Shown here one piece after another: positions 8,889 to 17,286 of a DNA stretch of 64,000 bases. Origin of the DNA: Aquamicrobium sp. LC103 (GTDB taxonomy: Bacteria; Pseudomonadota; Alphaproteobacteria; Rhizobiales; Rhizobiaceae); the NCBI RefSeq assembly GCF_001014615.2, contig NZ_LBCQ02000016.1, positions 1 to 64,000 on the forward strand. Direction: 5' to 3'. The notes under the pieces were generated by a model that worked only from the letters and a program-made list of their open reading frames with translations, did not search any database and was not told where the DNA came from. How positions within the stretch are numbered: the stretch's first letter is position 1; each line of letters opens with the position of its first letter. A program made the translations under genes and the position numbers.

Positions 8889-8935
8889 TCCCGCTCCCGC
8901 GATTCCGGTTTTTCCCTAGGGGTGGCCACTTTCGA

Positions 8936-8964
8936 TTGACAGCCCGCCGCAAGCCGCCTCATAT
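8936..8964 (+). promoter_or_regulatory. sigma70-type promoter for the TRAP/pxpBC operon
   Basis: TTGACA at 8936-8941, a 17-base spacer, then TCATAT at 8959-8964 (or CATATT one base later). The -35 is a perfect consensus. It is immediately followed by a palindrome at 8966-8984 that would cover the transcription start, and lies about 70 bp before the TRAP binding-protein gene. Confidence 0.6.
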
Positions 8965-8965
8965 T

Positions 8966-8984
8966 GGAATACAGGTGGTATTCC
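8966..8984. promoter_or_regulatory. candidate GntR operator between pxpA and the TRAP genes
   Basis: GGAATAC (8966-8972) and GTATTCC (8978-8984) are perfect 7-bp inverted repeats separated by 5 bases. The site overlaps the predicted start of the rightward promoter and the -10 (TATTCC) of a possible leftward promoter with -35 TTGAGA at 8989-8994. FCD-type GntR proteins bind short palindromes of this kind, and two such regulators are encoded in the rightward operon. Confidence 0.55.
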
Positions 8985-8994
8985 GAAATCTCAA
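8966..8994 (-). promoter_or_regulatory. possible leftward promoter for pxpA operon
   Basis: Reading leftward, TTGAGA (8994-8989), a 17-base spacer and TATTCC (8971-8966) form a moderate sigma70-type promoter about 80 bp before pxpA. Its spacer and -10 overlap the palindrome, so one repressor could silence both directions. Confidence 0.4.
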
Positions 8995-9033
8995 GTTCTT
9001 TCGAAGCCATCTCAATTCAGAAGGGGAAAAATC

Positions 9034-10020
9034 ATGAAGCAGAAAAACATCTTCGCATTCGCGGCTGCCTGCGTCGTTTCGATTTGCGTGACGAGCGCTC
9101 ATGCGGAAACTGCCTGGGACATGGCGGTCGTATGGCCCGAGGGCAATTTCCACACCCAGAACGCCATTGCTTTCGCCAAGGAGGTAAAGGAGGTGACGGA
9201 CGGCGAGGTCGCCATCACCGTGCACTCGGGCGGCGCGCTCGGCATCAAGGGCCCGGAGGGCATGGCAGCGGTACGTGACGGCCTGGTGCCGATCGCGGAC
9301 ATCCTCCTGAACCAGCAGGTGGGCGAGGCCCCCGTCCTCGGTATCGAAACGTTGCCCTATCTGGCGCCGACCATGTCGGATCTCGCCCTGCTGCACAAAT
9401 TCTACAGGCCCAAGCTGGAAGAGATTGCGGAGGGCATGAATCAGAAGTTGCTCTACATGGTGCCGTGGCCGGGCCAGGCGGTCTTCTCACCCAGCCAGAT
9501 CGATACGCTCGACGACATGAAGGGGCTGACAATCCGCGTGGTGGACGCCAATGGCACTGCCTTCTTCGAGGCGCTCGGCGCGACGCCGATCCAGATGCCT
9601 TGGGGTGAAGTCGTTCCCTCGCTGGCCGCCGGCACGATCAAGAGCGTGACCACGTCCTCCTCCTCCGGCGTCGACGGGGCGTTCTGGGAATTCACGAAAC
9701 ACATGAGCACCTTCAACTGGCAGGCGTCGTCGAATGCGGTCACCGTCAATCTCGACGCCTGGAATGCATTGCCGCCGGAAACCCAGACCGTCATCGAGGA
9801 GGTTGCCGCGCGAATGGAAGGCCAGTTCTGGCTCAACAGCCGCGCCGAGGACGCCAAGAAGATCGCGCTCCTGAAGGAGCATGGGGTCGAAGTGCTCGCA
9901 CCTTCCAAGGAATTGAGCGAAGCGCTGCTCGAGAAGGCCGTGCCGCTGTGGGATGAGTTCAAGGCGCGAGTGCCGGAAGCCGCGCCTTATGTCGACGCCT
10001 ATCTCGCCGCCCGCCGGTGA
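9034..10020 (+). CDS. TRAP transporter substrate-binding protein, DctP family
   Basis: The product is 328 residues with a Sec signal peptide (about residues 1-24, cleavage after 'SAHA'). The mature part has the DctP fold landmarks: 'FAKEVKEVTDGEVAITVHSGGALG', 'MKGLTIRVVDANGTAFFEALGATP' and 'MPWGEVVPSLAAGTI'. Arg175 or so in 'TIRV' is the family's carboxylate-binding Arg, so the ligand is probably an organic acid. It is the first gene of the rightward operon and sits next to pxpA, so pyroglutamate or a related lactam acid is a reasonable guess. A strong hairpin separates it from the permease genes. Confidence 0.92.
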   Translation: MKQKNIFAFAAACVVSICVTSAHAETAWDMAVVWPEGNFHTQNAIAFAKEVKEVTDGEVAITVHSGGALGIKGPEGMAAVRDGLVPIADILLNQQVGEAPVLGIETLPYLAPTMSDLALLHKFYRPKLEEIAEGMNQKLLYMVPWPGQAVFSPSQIDTLDDMKGLTIRVVDANGTAFFEALGATPIQMPWGEVVPSLAAGTIKSVTTSSSSGVDGAFWEFTKHMSTFNWQASSNAVTVNLDAWNALPPETQTVIEEVAARMEGQFWLNSRAEDAKKIALLKEHGVEVLAPSKELSEALLEKAVPLWDEFKARVPEAAPYVDAYLAARR

Positions 10021-10035
10021 GGCTGGTTCCGCAGA

Positions 10036-10061
10036 CCCGGCATCCCTTCGGGGATGCCGGG
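10036..10061 (+). terminator. TTCG-loop hairpin between binding protein and permease genes
   Basis: CCCGGCATCCC at 10036-10046 and GGGATGCCGGG at 10051-10061 form a perfect 11-bp stem closed by a TTCG tetraloop, 15 bp after the binding-protein stop. No T-run follows. Such intercistronic hairpins usually protect the upstream mRNA or attenuate readthrough, giving more binding protein than permease. Confidence 0.65.
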
Positions 10062-10105
10062 GCCGCTCTCGACGACAGCCCCCGGCAGGGGGCGCTCAGC
10101 TCTAA

Positions 10106-10651
10106 ATGGACAGTAACATGACGCTACCAATCCCCTCTCGCTTCCGAGGCATCATTGCCTTCATCGACGGGCTCACGGAAATCGGCGGCATTGTCGCGGC
10201 ACTCAGCCTTCTGGGTATCCTCGTCCTTATCGCTTCGGAAATCTTCGCCCGCAATGTTCTGGGCCTTTCGCTTCACTTCTCCTGGGACCTCGCCGGGTAT
10301 CTGATGGGGGCCTGCTTCCTCTTCGGCTGCGCTCCTGCCTTGAAGGGCGGCAGCCATGTGCGGGTGACGGCGCTGCTGGAGGTGCTGCCCGTATCGACAG
10401 CCCGGGTTCTCGAGCGGTTTGCCTGTCTGGTCGGTCTCGTCATCTGCGTTGTCCTCGCCTGGGCGCTCATCGACATGGCGTGGCTTTCCGGACAGCGGGG
10501 ATCGACCGCGGCCACCGCCTTCAGAGTTCCGCTGGTCTATCCGCAGGCGGCGCTCGCGGCGGGTGCCGTGCTGCTCACCATGCAGTGCTTCGCCCAGCTT
10601 CTGCGGCTCCTGCGCGGCGAGATGCTCGCGACCGGTCCCGGGCTCGAATAG
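10106..10651 (+). CDS. TRAP transporter small permease, DctQ family
   Basis: The product is 181 residues with four hydrophobic segments and the DctQ pattern, including 'FLFGCAPALKGGSHVRVTALL'. It pairs with the large permease 9 bp downstream. Two Met starts, 10106 and 10118, are possible; neither has a strong Shine-Dalgarno sequence and I kept the first. Confidence 0.88.
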   Translation: MDSNMTLPIPSRFRGIIAFIDGLTEIGGIVAALSLLGILVLIASEIFARNVLGLSLHFSWDLAGYLMGACFLFGCAPALKGGSHVRVTALLEVLPVSTARVLERFACLVGLVICVVLAWALIDMAWLSGQRGSTAATAFRVPLVYPQAALAAGAVLLTMQCFAQLLRLLRGEMLATGPGLE

Positions 10652-10660
10652 GGGGCGGCA

Positions 10661-11962
10661 ATGGGAAAGATCATCACCACTCTTCTCGGTCTGATGACGC
10701 TGCTTCTCGGCAGCGGCATCTGGATCGGCATCGGGCTCATCGGCACCGGCGTGGGCCTTCTCGAACTCTTTCGCCCGCAGATGCCGGCTTTGAAGCTGAT
10801 TGCCCAGCAAGCCTGGAATACGGTGGTCTCGCCGGAGCTTCTGGCGCTGCCGCTTTTCATTCTGATGGCCGAGATCCTGTTTCGAACCAGGATATCGGAA
10901 GCGCTCTTCACCGGCCTCTCGCCGTGGCTTCGGCGCGTTCCGGGACGCCTGAGCCATCTTACGGTAATGGGCTGCACGCTCTTTGCCTCCGTCTGTGGGT
11001 CTTCCGCGGCCACCACCGCGACGGTCGGCAGGATCACCGCGAAAGAGCTGATCGGCCGCGGCTACAACCGTGATCTCGTGACCGGCAGCCTTGCCGGCGC
11101 CGGGACGCTCGGCTTCCTCATTCCGCCGTCGACGATCATGATCATCTACGGCGTCATGGCCGAGGAATCGATCCTGCGCCTGTTCATAGCGGGCATCCTG
11201 CCGGGCTTTCTGCTTGCCGCCGCCTATATGGGCTATCTCGGAATCCGGGCGTGGCTGAATCCCTCGCTGGTAGGCACTCCGCCGCCTCCGACAACCCTGT
11301 GGGAGAAGCTCGTTGCACTCAAGGACCTGGGGCCGCTGCTGCTTCTGATCATCGGCGTGATCGGTTCCATGTACGGCGGCATCGCCTCGCCGACCGAGGC
11401 GGCCGCCGTGGGCGTTCTGGCGGCGATGGGTATCGGCTTCATGCAGCGCACCCTTGATCTCAAGGGCGTGCTGGTCGCGGCACGGCAAGCGGCGGAAAGC
11501 TGCGCCATGATCGGCTTGATTATGATCGGCGCGATGTTCCTCTCCACCGTGATCGGCTATCTCGGCGTGCCGCGATTCATTGCATCCGAAATCCAGAGCT
11601 GGGGCATGCCGCCCTTCATGCTGATCGTCGTGCTGCTGGTCTTCTACGTCATCCTCGGCATGGTGATGGAGGGGCTCGGCATCATTGTCATGACCTTGCC
11701 GATCACGCTTCCGCTGGCCATGGCCGCGGGCTATGACAAGGTCTGGTTTGGGATATTCATCGTGATTGTCGTGGAAATGGCGCAGATCACGCCGCCGGTG
11801 GGCTTCAACCTCACCGTGATCCAGCGTCTGACGGGTGACAGCATGGGCCGGATCACGCGCGCCGCCATGCCGTTCTTCTTCATCATGTCGGCTTTCGTTC
11901 TGTTGATTGCTTGGTTCCCCGGCATCGTCAGCCTGGTTCCAGGCATGATGGGTGGCCGTTGA
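10661..11962 (+). CDS. TRAP transporter large permease, DctM family
   Basis: The protein is 433 residues with about 12 hydrophobic segments. Family landmarks include 'TATVGRITAKELIGRGYNR', 'AGAGTLGFLIPPSTIMIIYG', 'ASPTEAAAVG' and 'ITPPVGFNLTVIQ' near the C-terminus. It completes the sodium-coupled TRAP uptake system with the binding protein and DctQ. The start at 10661 has an AGGGGG ribosome site. pxpB begins about 40 bp downstream. Confidence 0.92.
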   Translation: MGKIITTLLGLMTLLLGSGIWIGIGLIGTGVGLLELFRPQMPALKLIAQQAWNTVVSPELLALPLFILMAEILFRTRISEALFTGLSPWLRRVPGRLSHLTVMGCTLFASVCGSSAATTATVGRITAKELIGRGYNRDLVTGSLAGAGTLGFLIPPSTIMIIYGVMAEESILRLFIAGILPGFLLAAAYMGYLGIRAWLNPSLVGTPPPPTTLWEKLVALKDLGPLLLLIIGVIGSMYGGIASPTEAAAVGVLAAMGIGFMQRTLDLKGVLVAARQAAESCAMIGLIMIGAMFLSTVIGYLGVPRFIASEIQSWGMPPFMLIVVLLVFYVILGMVMEGLGIIVMTLPITLPLAMAAGYDKVWFGIFIVIVVEMAQITPPVGFNLTVIQRLTGDSMGRITRAAMPFFFIMSAFVLLIAWFPGIVSLVPGMMGGR

Positions 11963-11999
11963 CACCCTTGAGCCCGATCTTCGAATGAGACCCGACCAG

Positions 12000-12719
12000 A
12001 TGACCCCGACCATTCACCCCTGCGGCGACAGCGCGCTGATGCTGCAGCTCGGCGACAAGATCGACGCGGAGGCAAACGCCCGGATTATCGCCCTTGCCGC
12101 AAGGATCGAAGCGGCTGGGGTGATGGGCGTGGGGGAGGTGGTGCCGACATACCGTTCCCTGCTCCTGCGCTATGATCCCGAACGGATCCGGGGCGCGGAA
12201 GTCGAGCGTATGCTGCTGCGCGGCTACGAAGGACTTTCGGACACGGAGACCGCCGGCCGACATTGGACGGTTCCCGTCGTATACGGTGGCGAGGTTGGCC
12301 AGGATATCGAGGAGATGGCGCTTGCCAAGGGACTGACGCCTGACGAGATGGTCGCGCTGCATTCCGGCGCCGAGTATCGCGTCTACATGATCGGTTTCGC
12401 GCCCGGCTTCGCCTATCTGGGTGGTCTACCCGAGATCCTTCATACGCAGCGGCTTGCCACGCCCCGTCAGAACATTCCCGCGGGCGCCATCGGTATCGGC
12501 GGGCAGCAGGCGAGCATCAACTCGGTTGCGGGGCCTTCGGGCTGGCGCTTCATCGGCTGGACGCCGGTAAAATCCTTCGATCCCACCCGACCGGAGCCGT
12601 TTCTGTTCAGGGCGGGCGACCGCATTCGTTTCCGCGCCGTGGAGGTGGATGAGGGAAAGCTTCTGGCGGAACGAATCGAGGCGGGAGAAGCCGTCATCGA
12701 ACCCGAGGCGGCGGCATGA
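12000..12719 (+). CDS. pxpB: 5-oxoprolinase subunit B (KipI/allophanate hydrolase subunit 1 family)
   Basis: The product is 239 residues from ATG 12000. ATG 11985 or GTG 11952 would add 5 or 16 residues, and none has a clear Shine-Dalgarno. ATG 12000 puts the conserved 'CGDSALMLQLGDKID' near the N-terminus as in the family. Later motifs are 'YRVYMIGFAPGFAYLGGLP', 'LATPRQNIPAGAIGIGGQQ' and 'GPSGWRFIGWTP', all characteristic of PxpB. PxpB and PxpC form the part of 5-oxoprolinase that phosphorylates the lactam. The stop overlaps the pxpC start (ATGA). Confidence 0.9.
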   Translation: MTPTIHPCGDSALMLQLGDKIDAEANARIIALAARIEAAGVMGVGEVVPTYRSLLLRYDPERIRGAEVERMLLRGYEGLSDTETAGRHWTVPVVYGGEVGQDIEEMALAKGLTPDEMVALHSGAEYRVYMIGFAPGFAYLGGLPEILHTQRLATPRQNIPAGAIGIGGQQASINSVAGPSGWRFIGWTPVKSFDPTRPEPFLFRAGDRIRFRAVEVDEGKLLAERIEAGEAVIEPEAAA

Positions 12720-13771
12720 GCATCGAAGTCCTGTCCAGCGGACCCATGCTGACGGTGCAGGATGCCGGTCGTTGCGGTCTGCGCCACCTCGGCGTCTCGA
12801 ATGCCGGACCGATCGATGGGCCGGCCATGGCTCTCGCCAACGCGTTGTGCGGCAATCCCGTCGATGCGGCGGCGCTGGAGTTTGCCGGTCCTGGCGGCAG
12901 TTTCCGCAGCACGCGTGCGGTGCGTTTCGCCGTGACGGGCGGGCTTTGCGACATCCGCATCGAAGGCCGCCCGGTGCTCGCGAGCATGAGTCACCGGCTC
13001 AATCCCGGCGAAATCCTGCGGGTTGGAGTGCCCGACGGCGTGGTCTGGGGCTATCTCGCATTCTCCGGCGGGATCGCCATCGCTCCAGTGCTGGGATCCC
13101 GTTCGACACACCTGCGCAGCGGGCTCGGCGGTGTCGAGGGGCGCGCGCTACGGGCGGGAGACGTCCTGCCCCTCGGCCCGGATGAAATCGATGCGCCCTG
13201 CCTGCGTTCTGGCAATACGCTGCGTGGATCGAAGGTCGGCGAGCCGATCCGCGTCATCCTCGGTCCGCAGCAGGATTATTTCTCGGCCGAGATACTGGAG
13301 CGGCTGACAACCGAGGAATTTACGGTCACGCCGCAGCGCGACCGTATGGCGATGGTGCTGGGCGGCGTCGACATGCCCGCCGCCGGCGGGCACGACATCG
13401 TCTCCGACGGCACTGTTCCCGGTTCGATCCAGGTGCCGGGCTCCGGCCGGCCCATCGTCCTGCTGGCGGAAAGCCAGACCACTGGCGGCTATCCCAAGAT
13501 CGCGACCGTCGTCTCCGCCGACCTGCCTCGGCTGGCGCAACTCCCGGTCGGAACCCGTTTCCGATTCGGTATCGTGTCGCGAGACGAAGGCGAGGAGCTC
13601 TGGCTCGCCCATTGCCGCAATTTGAGGGCGACGCTTGCCGATCTGGTGCCGAAGTCGGAAGGGGTGCTCCGCTCGGACTATCTGCTTTCCTGCGATCTGG
13701 TCGGCGGTATCTTCTGCCCCGAGGAAGTGGTCTGGTCCGAGCTTTCGCAAGGCAACAGGAGGTCGGAATGA
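12716..13771 (+). CDS. pxpC: 5-oxoprolinase subunit C (biotin-dependent carboxyltransferase-like family)
   Basis: The protein is 351 residues. Landmarks are 'GPMLTVQDAGRCGLRHLGVSNAG' at the start, 'YLAFSGGIAIAPVLGSRST', 'DRMAMVLGG' and 'GTVPGSIQVPGSGRPIVL'. These are diagnostic of PxpC (AHS2 domain). It is translationally coupled to pxpB through ATGA and to the following GntR gene through ATGA. It acts with PxpA and PxpB in ATP-dependent opening of 5-oxoproline or a related lactam in the cytoplasm. Confidence 0.92.
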   Translation: MSIEVLSSGPMLTVQDAGRCGLRHLGVSNAGPIDGPAMALANALCGNPVDAAALEFAGPGGSFRSTRAVRFAVTGGLCDIRIEGRPVLASMSHRLNPGEILRVGVPDGVVWGYLAFSGGIAIAPVLGSRSTHLRSGLGGVEGRALRAGDVLPLGPDEIDAPCLRSGNTLRGSKVGEPIRVILGPQQDYFSAEILERLTTEEFTVTPQRDRMAMVLGGVDMPAAGGHDIVSDGTVPGSIQVPGSGRPIVLLAESQTTGGYPKIATVVSADLPRLAQLPVGTRFRFGIVSRDEGEELWLAHCRNLRATLADLVPKSEGVLRSDYLLSCDLVGGIFCPEEVVWSELSQGNRRSE

Positions 13772-14424
13772 ATGGCTCCTCGAATCTGGCGCGCAATGCG
13801 CGTCGCCGGATCATCGACATGATTCTCAACGGTACGCTGAAACCCGGCGACGCTCTTCAGGAGGCGGCTCTGGGAGATATCCTCGGCATGTCCCGCACCC
13901 CCGTGCGCGAGGCGATCAAGCGGATCGAAAGCGAAGGGCTCGCCGTTTCCGCGGGCAGGTTCATCCGTGTTCGCCATCTTACGCCGGCGGAGATCGAGGA
14001 GATCTTCTTCCTGCGGCTTCAGCTCGAACCAATCTCGGCGCGCGCGGCGATCCGGCTGCCTGCGCCGCTGATAGACGGGATGGAGGCGCGTATCCGCACT
14101 TTGATGACGGACGGGCCGGATGGCGATGATCTGCAATGGCGCATTGACGACGACTTGCATGCCATGCTGGCGCGCGCGGCCGGAAATCGAACCACCGAAA
14201 GCGTAATCGCCGGACTGCGCAATCGCACCTGCGTCTTCGACCACAATCAGGTGCCCGAGCGCTTTCTCAAGGGCTGCGAGGAGCATCTCGAGATTCTGGC
14301 TGCGATCCGATCCGGTGATGCCGATGCGGTCGAGACGGCGGTGGCAAGGCATCTCGAACACGCGCGCGACGCCGTTCTCGCGCGCCTGCAGCAACTCCAG
14401 TCCCAATCCAAGCCAGAATCATGA
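13768..14424 (+). CDS. GntR-family transcriptional regulator, FCD (FadR) subfamily
   Basis: The product is 218 residues from ATG 13768, which has AGGAGG just upstream and overlaps the pxpC stop. Longer in-frame starts would lie inside pxpC. The winged helix spans about residues 8-70 ('ILNGTLKPGDALQEAAL', 'MSRTPVREAIKRIESEGLA'). The FCD effector domain ends with 'CEEHLEILAAIRSGDADA'. Its His and Asp residues usually bind metal and a carboxylate ligand. It probably controls this operon through the palindrome at 8966-8984. Confidence 0.9.
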   Translation: MNGSSNLARNARRRIIDMILNGTLKPGDALQEAALGDILGMSRTPVREAIKRIESEGLAVSAGRFIRVRHLTPAEIEEIFFLRLQLEPISARAAIRLPAPLIDGMEARIRTLMTDGPDGDDLQWRIDDDLHAMLARAAGNRTTESVIAGLRNRTCVFDHNQVPERFLKGCEEHLEILAAIRSGDADAVETAVARHLEHARDAVLARLQQLQSQSKPES

Positions 14425-15371
14425 AGTGCCTTATCATCCAACCGATCCACGAGGCAGGTCTTCGCCTGCTTGAGGAAAACGGCATCGAACCCGTCCTGTG
14501 CCCGGCATCCGACATGACCACCGTCGCACGTCATATTCCCGGCTGTGATGCCGCGATAACCCGCGATGCCGGCCTGAGCGCGGAGGCTTTCGCCGTTGCC
14601 GACCGGCTGCGGGCCGTCGTCGTCCACGGCACCGGCCATGATCCCGTCGACAAGGCAGCGGCGGCATCGCGCGGCGTGATCATCGCCAACACGCCCGGCG
14701 CCAATGCCCGCTCCGTGGCGGAGCTGGCTCTTGGTCTTGCCATCGCCGCGGCGCGTCGGATTACCGCCGCGGATCGTGCCGAGCGCTCCGGACAGGCAGG
14801 CTTCCGTGAATCCGCCCGCTTCACGGAACTTTCGGGCAAGACGGCGCTGATCATCGGCTGGGGCGCGATCGGTCGCGATCTCGGGCGGATGCTCGACCAG
14901 GCATTCTGCATGCGGGTCCTCGTCTACTCGCCGCGGGCGCCGGCGATCGAGCGCTGCGAGCGCGTTTCGACGCTTGCGGAAGGACTGGCCGAAGCCGATC
15001 TCGTTTCGCTGCACACTCCCCTTCGGCCCGAAACCCGTAACCTGATGGGAGCCGAGGCGTTCGCGGCGCTCAAGCCCGGCGCCATTCTGGTCAATGTGGC
15101 GCGCGCGGGTCTGGTCGACGAGACCGCGCTTATCGAGGCGCTTCGCTCCGGTCGACTTGGCGGCGCGGCTCTCGATGTCTATTCGCCGGGGGCGCCGCAG
15201 GGAGCGCTTGCGGATTTTCAGAATGTGATCTTCACCCCACATCTGGGCGGAACCACCGAGGAGGCGCTGCGCCGCGTGGCCGAGGCCGCGGCAAGCCATG
15301 TGATCTCCGCCCTTGCGGGAACCATGCCACCCACGGCGCTCAATCCCGAGGTCTGGAGGAAATCGGAATGA
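14421..15371 (+). CDS. D-isomer-specific 2-hydroxyacid dehydrogenase
   Basis: The product is 316 residues, the family's usual length. A Rossmann NAD site 'GKTALIIGWGAIGRDL' lies near residue 140, followed by 'VSLHTPLRPETRNLMG' and 'PGAILVNVARAGLVDE' around the catalytic Arg. The catalytic His is in 'TPHLGGTTEEA'. It resembles phosphoglycerate dehydrogenase-type enzymes and would interconvert a D-2-hydroxy acid and a 2-oxo acid, possibly the product of the leftward aminotransferase arm. It is coupled by ATGA overlaps to the genes on both sides. Confidence 0.9.
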   Translation: MKCLIIQPIHEAGLRLLEENGIEPVLCPASDMTTVARHIPGCDAAITRDAGLSAEAFAVADRLRAVVVHGTGHDPVDKAAAASRGVIIANTPGANARSVAELALGLAIAAARRITAADRAERSGQAGFRESARFTELSGKTALIIGWGAIGRDLGRMLDQAFCMRVLVYSPRAPAIERCERVSTLAEGLAEADLVSLHTPLRPETRNLMGAEAFAALKPGAILVNVARAGLVDETALIEALRSGRLGGAALDVYSPGAPQGALADFQNVIFTPHLGGTTEEALRRVAEAAASHVISALAGTMPPTALNPEVWRKSE

Positions 15372-16642
15372 GCCGCGTTGCAGCAGCAGAGACATCCATG
15401 ATCCTTGGCGAGACGATTTCGCGGGTTCTGTCTCGGGTGAACGCCCTTTCCGATGTCGGCCCGGGCTGGACGCGTCCTTCCTATAGCGACCTGGAAAGCG
15501 CCGCCCACGTCATTATCGAGGACGAGGCGCGCCGACTGGACCTTGATGTTCGGCGCGACGCGGCGGGCAATCTTTTCGCGCGTATGCAGGGCAGCGACCC
15601 GCAGGCGGTGCCGCTCTATGTCGGTTCGCATCTAGATACGGTGAGCCAGGGCGGTGCCTATGATGGCCAGGCCGGCGTGGCGGCGGCGCTGGCGCTGGTC
15701 GCGGCGTTGCGCGCCGAGGGGATTATCCCGCTCATGGATATCGTGGTCACCGTAACGCGAGCCGAGGAAAGCGTCTGGTTTCCGGTCTCCTACATCGGCT
15801 CGCGGGCCGCTCTCGGGCGGCTTGACCGCGAAGAGCTTCAGGCCAAGCGGGTCGATACCGGACAGAGCCTCGCCGATCATATGCGGCGGCAAGGCTATGA
15901 TCCCGAGGCCGTCCTTGACGCGACGCCTCCCGCGCCCGCCAGGTTTCTGGAGTTCCATATCGAACAAGGGCCGGTGCTGCATGGCGCGGGTGAGCCCTAT
16001 GCGATCGTCACCGCCATCCGCGGCGGCCTGCGCTACCGTTCCGCGTCGATCCATGGCGTCTGGGCGCATTCCGGCGCCGCGCCGCGCGAGGGCAGGGCGG
16101 ATGCCGTCGTGGCCCTCGCCGATCTGATCATGGCGATGGACCGGGTCTGGGCCGAGATGCTTGGCGAAGGCGCCGATCTGACCGTGACATTCGGCCGGGT
16201 GGATGCGGCAGGTCCCGCCCATGCGATGGCCAAGGTGGCGGGTACGCTCGAGTTCTGCCTCGATATGCGCTCTTCCGACGTGGCCGCGCTCGATACTGCC
16301 GATGCCCGCCTGCGCGCCGAGATCGCTCGGATAGAGGCGGAGCGTCCGGGAATCCGTTTCGACCTCGGCCGGCAAAGCCGCAGCCATCCGGCTGCCCTTT
16401 CCGCTGCCATGGCTGATCTGGTCGAACGTGGAGCCGCAATGCGCGGCGACCGACCCCGCCGGATGCTCTCGGGCGGCGGGCATGATGCAGCCGCGTTCGC
16501 GGCCGCGGGCTGGGAAAGCGTCATGGTCTTTATCCGAAATTGGGACGGCAGCCATTGTCCCGAGGAAGGCATGGACGAAGCCGACCTTGTCAGGGCCGTG
16601 GAGGCCGTTCATGCTGCCCTCGTTGGGGGAGGCGGTTCATGA
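15368..16642 (+). CDS. M20-family Zn hydrolase, N-carbamoyl-L-amino-acid/allantoate amidohydrolase type
   Basis: The protein is 424 residues with the dinuclear metal ligands of the HyuC/AllC branch: 'GSHLDTVSQGGAYDGQAGV' near residue 90, 'TRAEES' near 130, 'EFHIEQGPVLH' near 200 and 'SGGGHDAAAF' plus 'DGSHCPEEGMDE' towards the end. Relatives hydrolyse N-carbamoyl amino acids, allantoate or other ureido acids. It is coupled to the 2-hydroxyacid dehydrogenase gene by an ATGA overlap. Its presence beside PxpABC suggests that the imported compound is more complex than pyroglutamate alone, for example an N-acyl or N-carbamoyl derivative (inference). Confidence 0.9.
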   Translation: MSRVAAAETSMILGETISRVLSRVNALSDVGPGWTRPSYSDLESAAHVIIEDEARRLDLDVRRDAAGNLFARMQGSDPQAVPLYVGSHLDTVSQGGAYDGQAGVAAALALVAALRAEGIIPLMDIVVTVTRAEESVWFPVSYIGSRAALGRLDREELQAKRVDTGQSLADHMRRQGYDPEAVLDATPPAPARFLEFHIEQGPVLHGAGEPYAIVTAIRGGLRYRSASIHGVWAHSGAAPREGRADAVVALADLIMAMDRVWAEMLGEGADLTVTFGRVDAAGPAHAMAKVAGTLEFCLDMRSSDVAALDTADARLRAEIARIEAERPGIRFDLGRQSRSHPAALSAAMADLVERGAAMRGDRPRRMLSGGGHDAAAFAAAGWESVMVFIRNWDGSHCPEEGMDEADLVRAVEAVHAALVGGGGS

Positions 16643-17274
16643 CATCCGAGACACTGGCCCAGATGGCCTATCGCCGGATTAAGCAGGATATTCTCGAAGG
16701 CCGTATCCCGCCGGATACCATCGTGTCGGAGCGCGAGCTTGCCGAGAAGCTGGGGATTTCCCGCACTCCGCTGCGTTCCGCGCTGTCGCGCCTGGAGCGC
16801 GAGAACGTCATCGGCCGGCTGGACAACGGCGTATTGTTGGTGCGCTCGGTCTCGGTCGAACAATTGATCGAGATCGTACAGTTGCGCCAGATGCTGGAAA
16901 GCGCGGCTGCCGCGCGTGCCGCCGCTTTCGGGCTGACGCCGGAGCTTGAACGATTGCGCGAGGTGATGGCGGCTTATGCCGACGGCCTCAATGTCGCATT
17001 CGACGATTTCTGGAAGGAGGACGACCTGTTCCACGTCGCCGTGGCGCAAGCAGCGCGGCTGGATATCCTGCCGGGAATTCTCGCCGAGCAGCGCGCAATC
17101 GCCCGGCGCTGCACCATCACCCGCACTCATGACCGTTTTGCCGATCAGGCACGCGAACATATCGCCGTGATCGACGCCATCGCCAGGGGCGACGCGGAAG
17201 CCGCGCGCGACGCAATGTCATGTCACTTCGACAATGTGCGCCACCGTTTCCTCAACTGGCTTTCGCGTCATTGA
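16639..17274 (+). CDS. second GntR-family regulator, FCD subfamily
   Basis: The product is 211 residues from ATG 16639, overlapping the end of the M20 gene; upstream in-frame starts would lie within that gene. The DNA-binding domain has 'IKQDILEGRIPPDTIVSERELAEKLGISRTPLRSALSRLE' split over residues 11-50, and the FCD domain ends with 'EHIAVIDAIARGDAEAARDAM'. It is the second FCD regulator in one operon; its sequence is clearly different from the first, so they are not a recent duplication. Confidence 0.9.
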   Translation: MTSETLAQMAYRRIKQDILEGRIPPDTIVSERELAEKLGISRTPLRSALSRLERENVIGRLDNGVLLVRSVSVEQLIEIVQLRQMLESAAAARAAAFGLTPELERLREVMAAYADGLNVAFDDFWKEDDLFHVAVAQAARLDILPGILAEQRAIARRCTITRTHDRFADQAREHIAVIDAIARGDAEAARDAMSCHFDNVRHRFLNWLSRH

Positions 17275-17286
17275 AAGTAATCTGAA

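Noticed and set aside
10124-12013. A 629-codon minus-strand frame opposite the TRAP permease genes
   Set aside because: Antisense shadow of DctQ and DctM. The translation is low-complexity charged sequence without any family motif.
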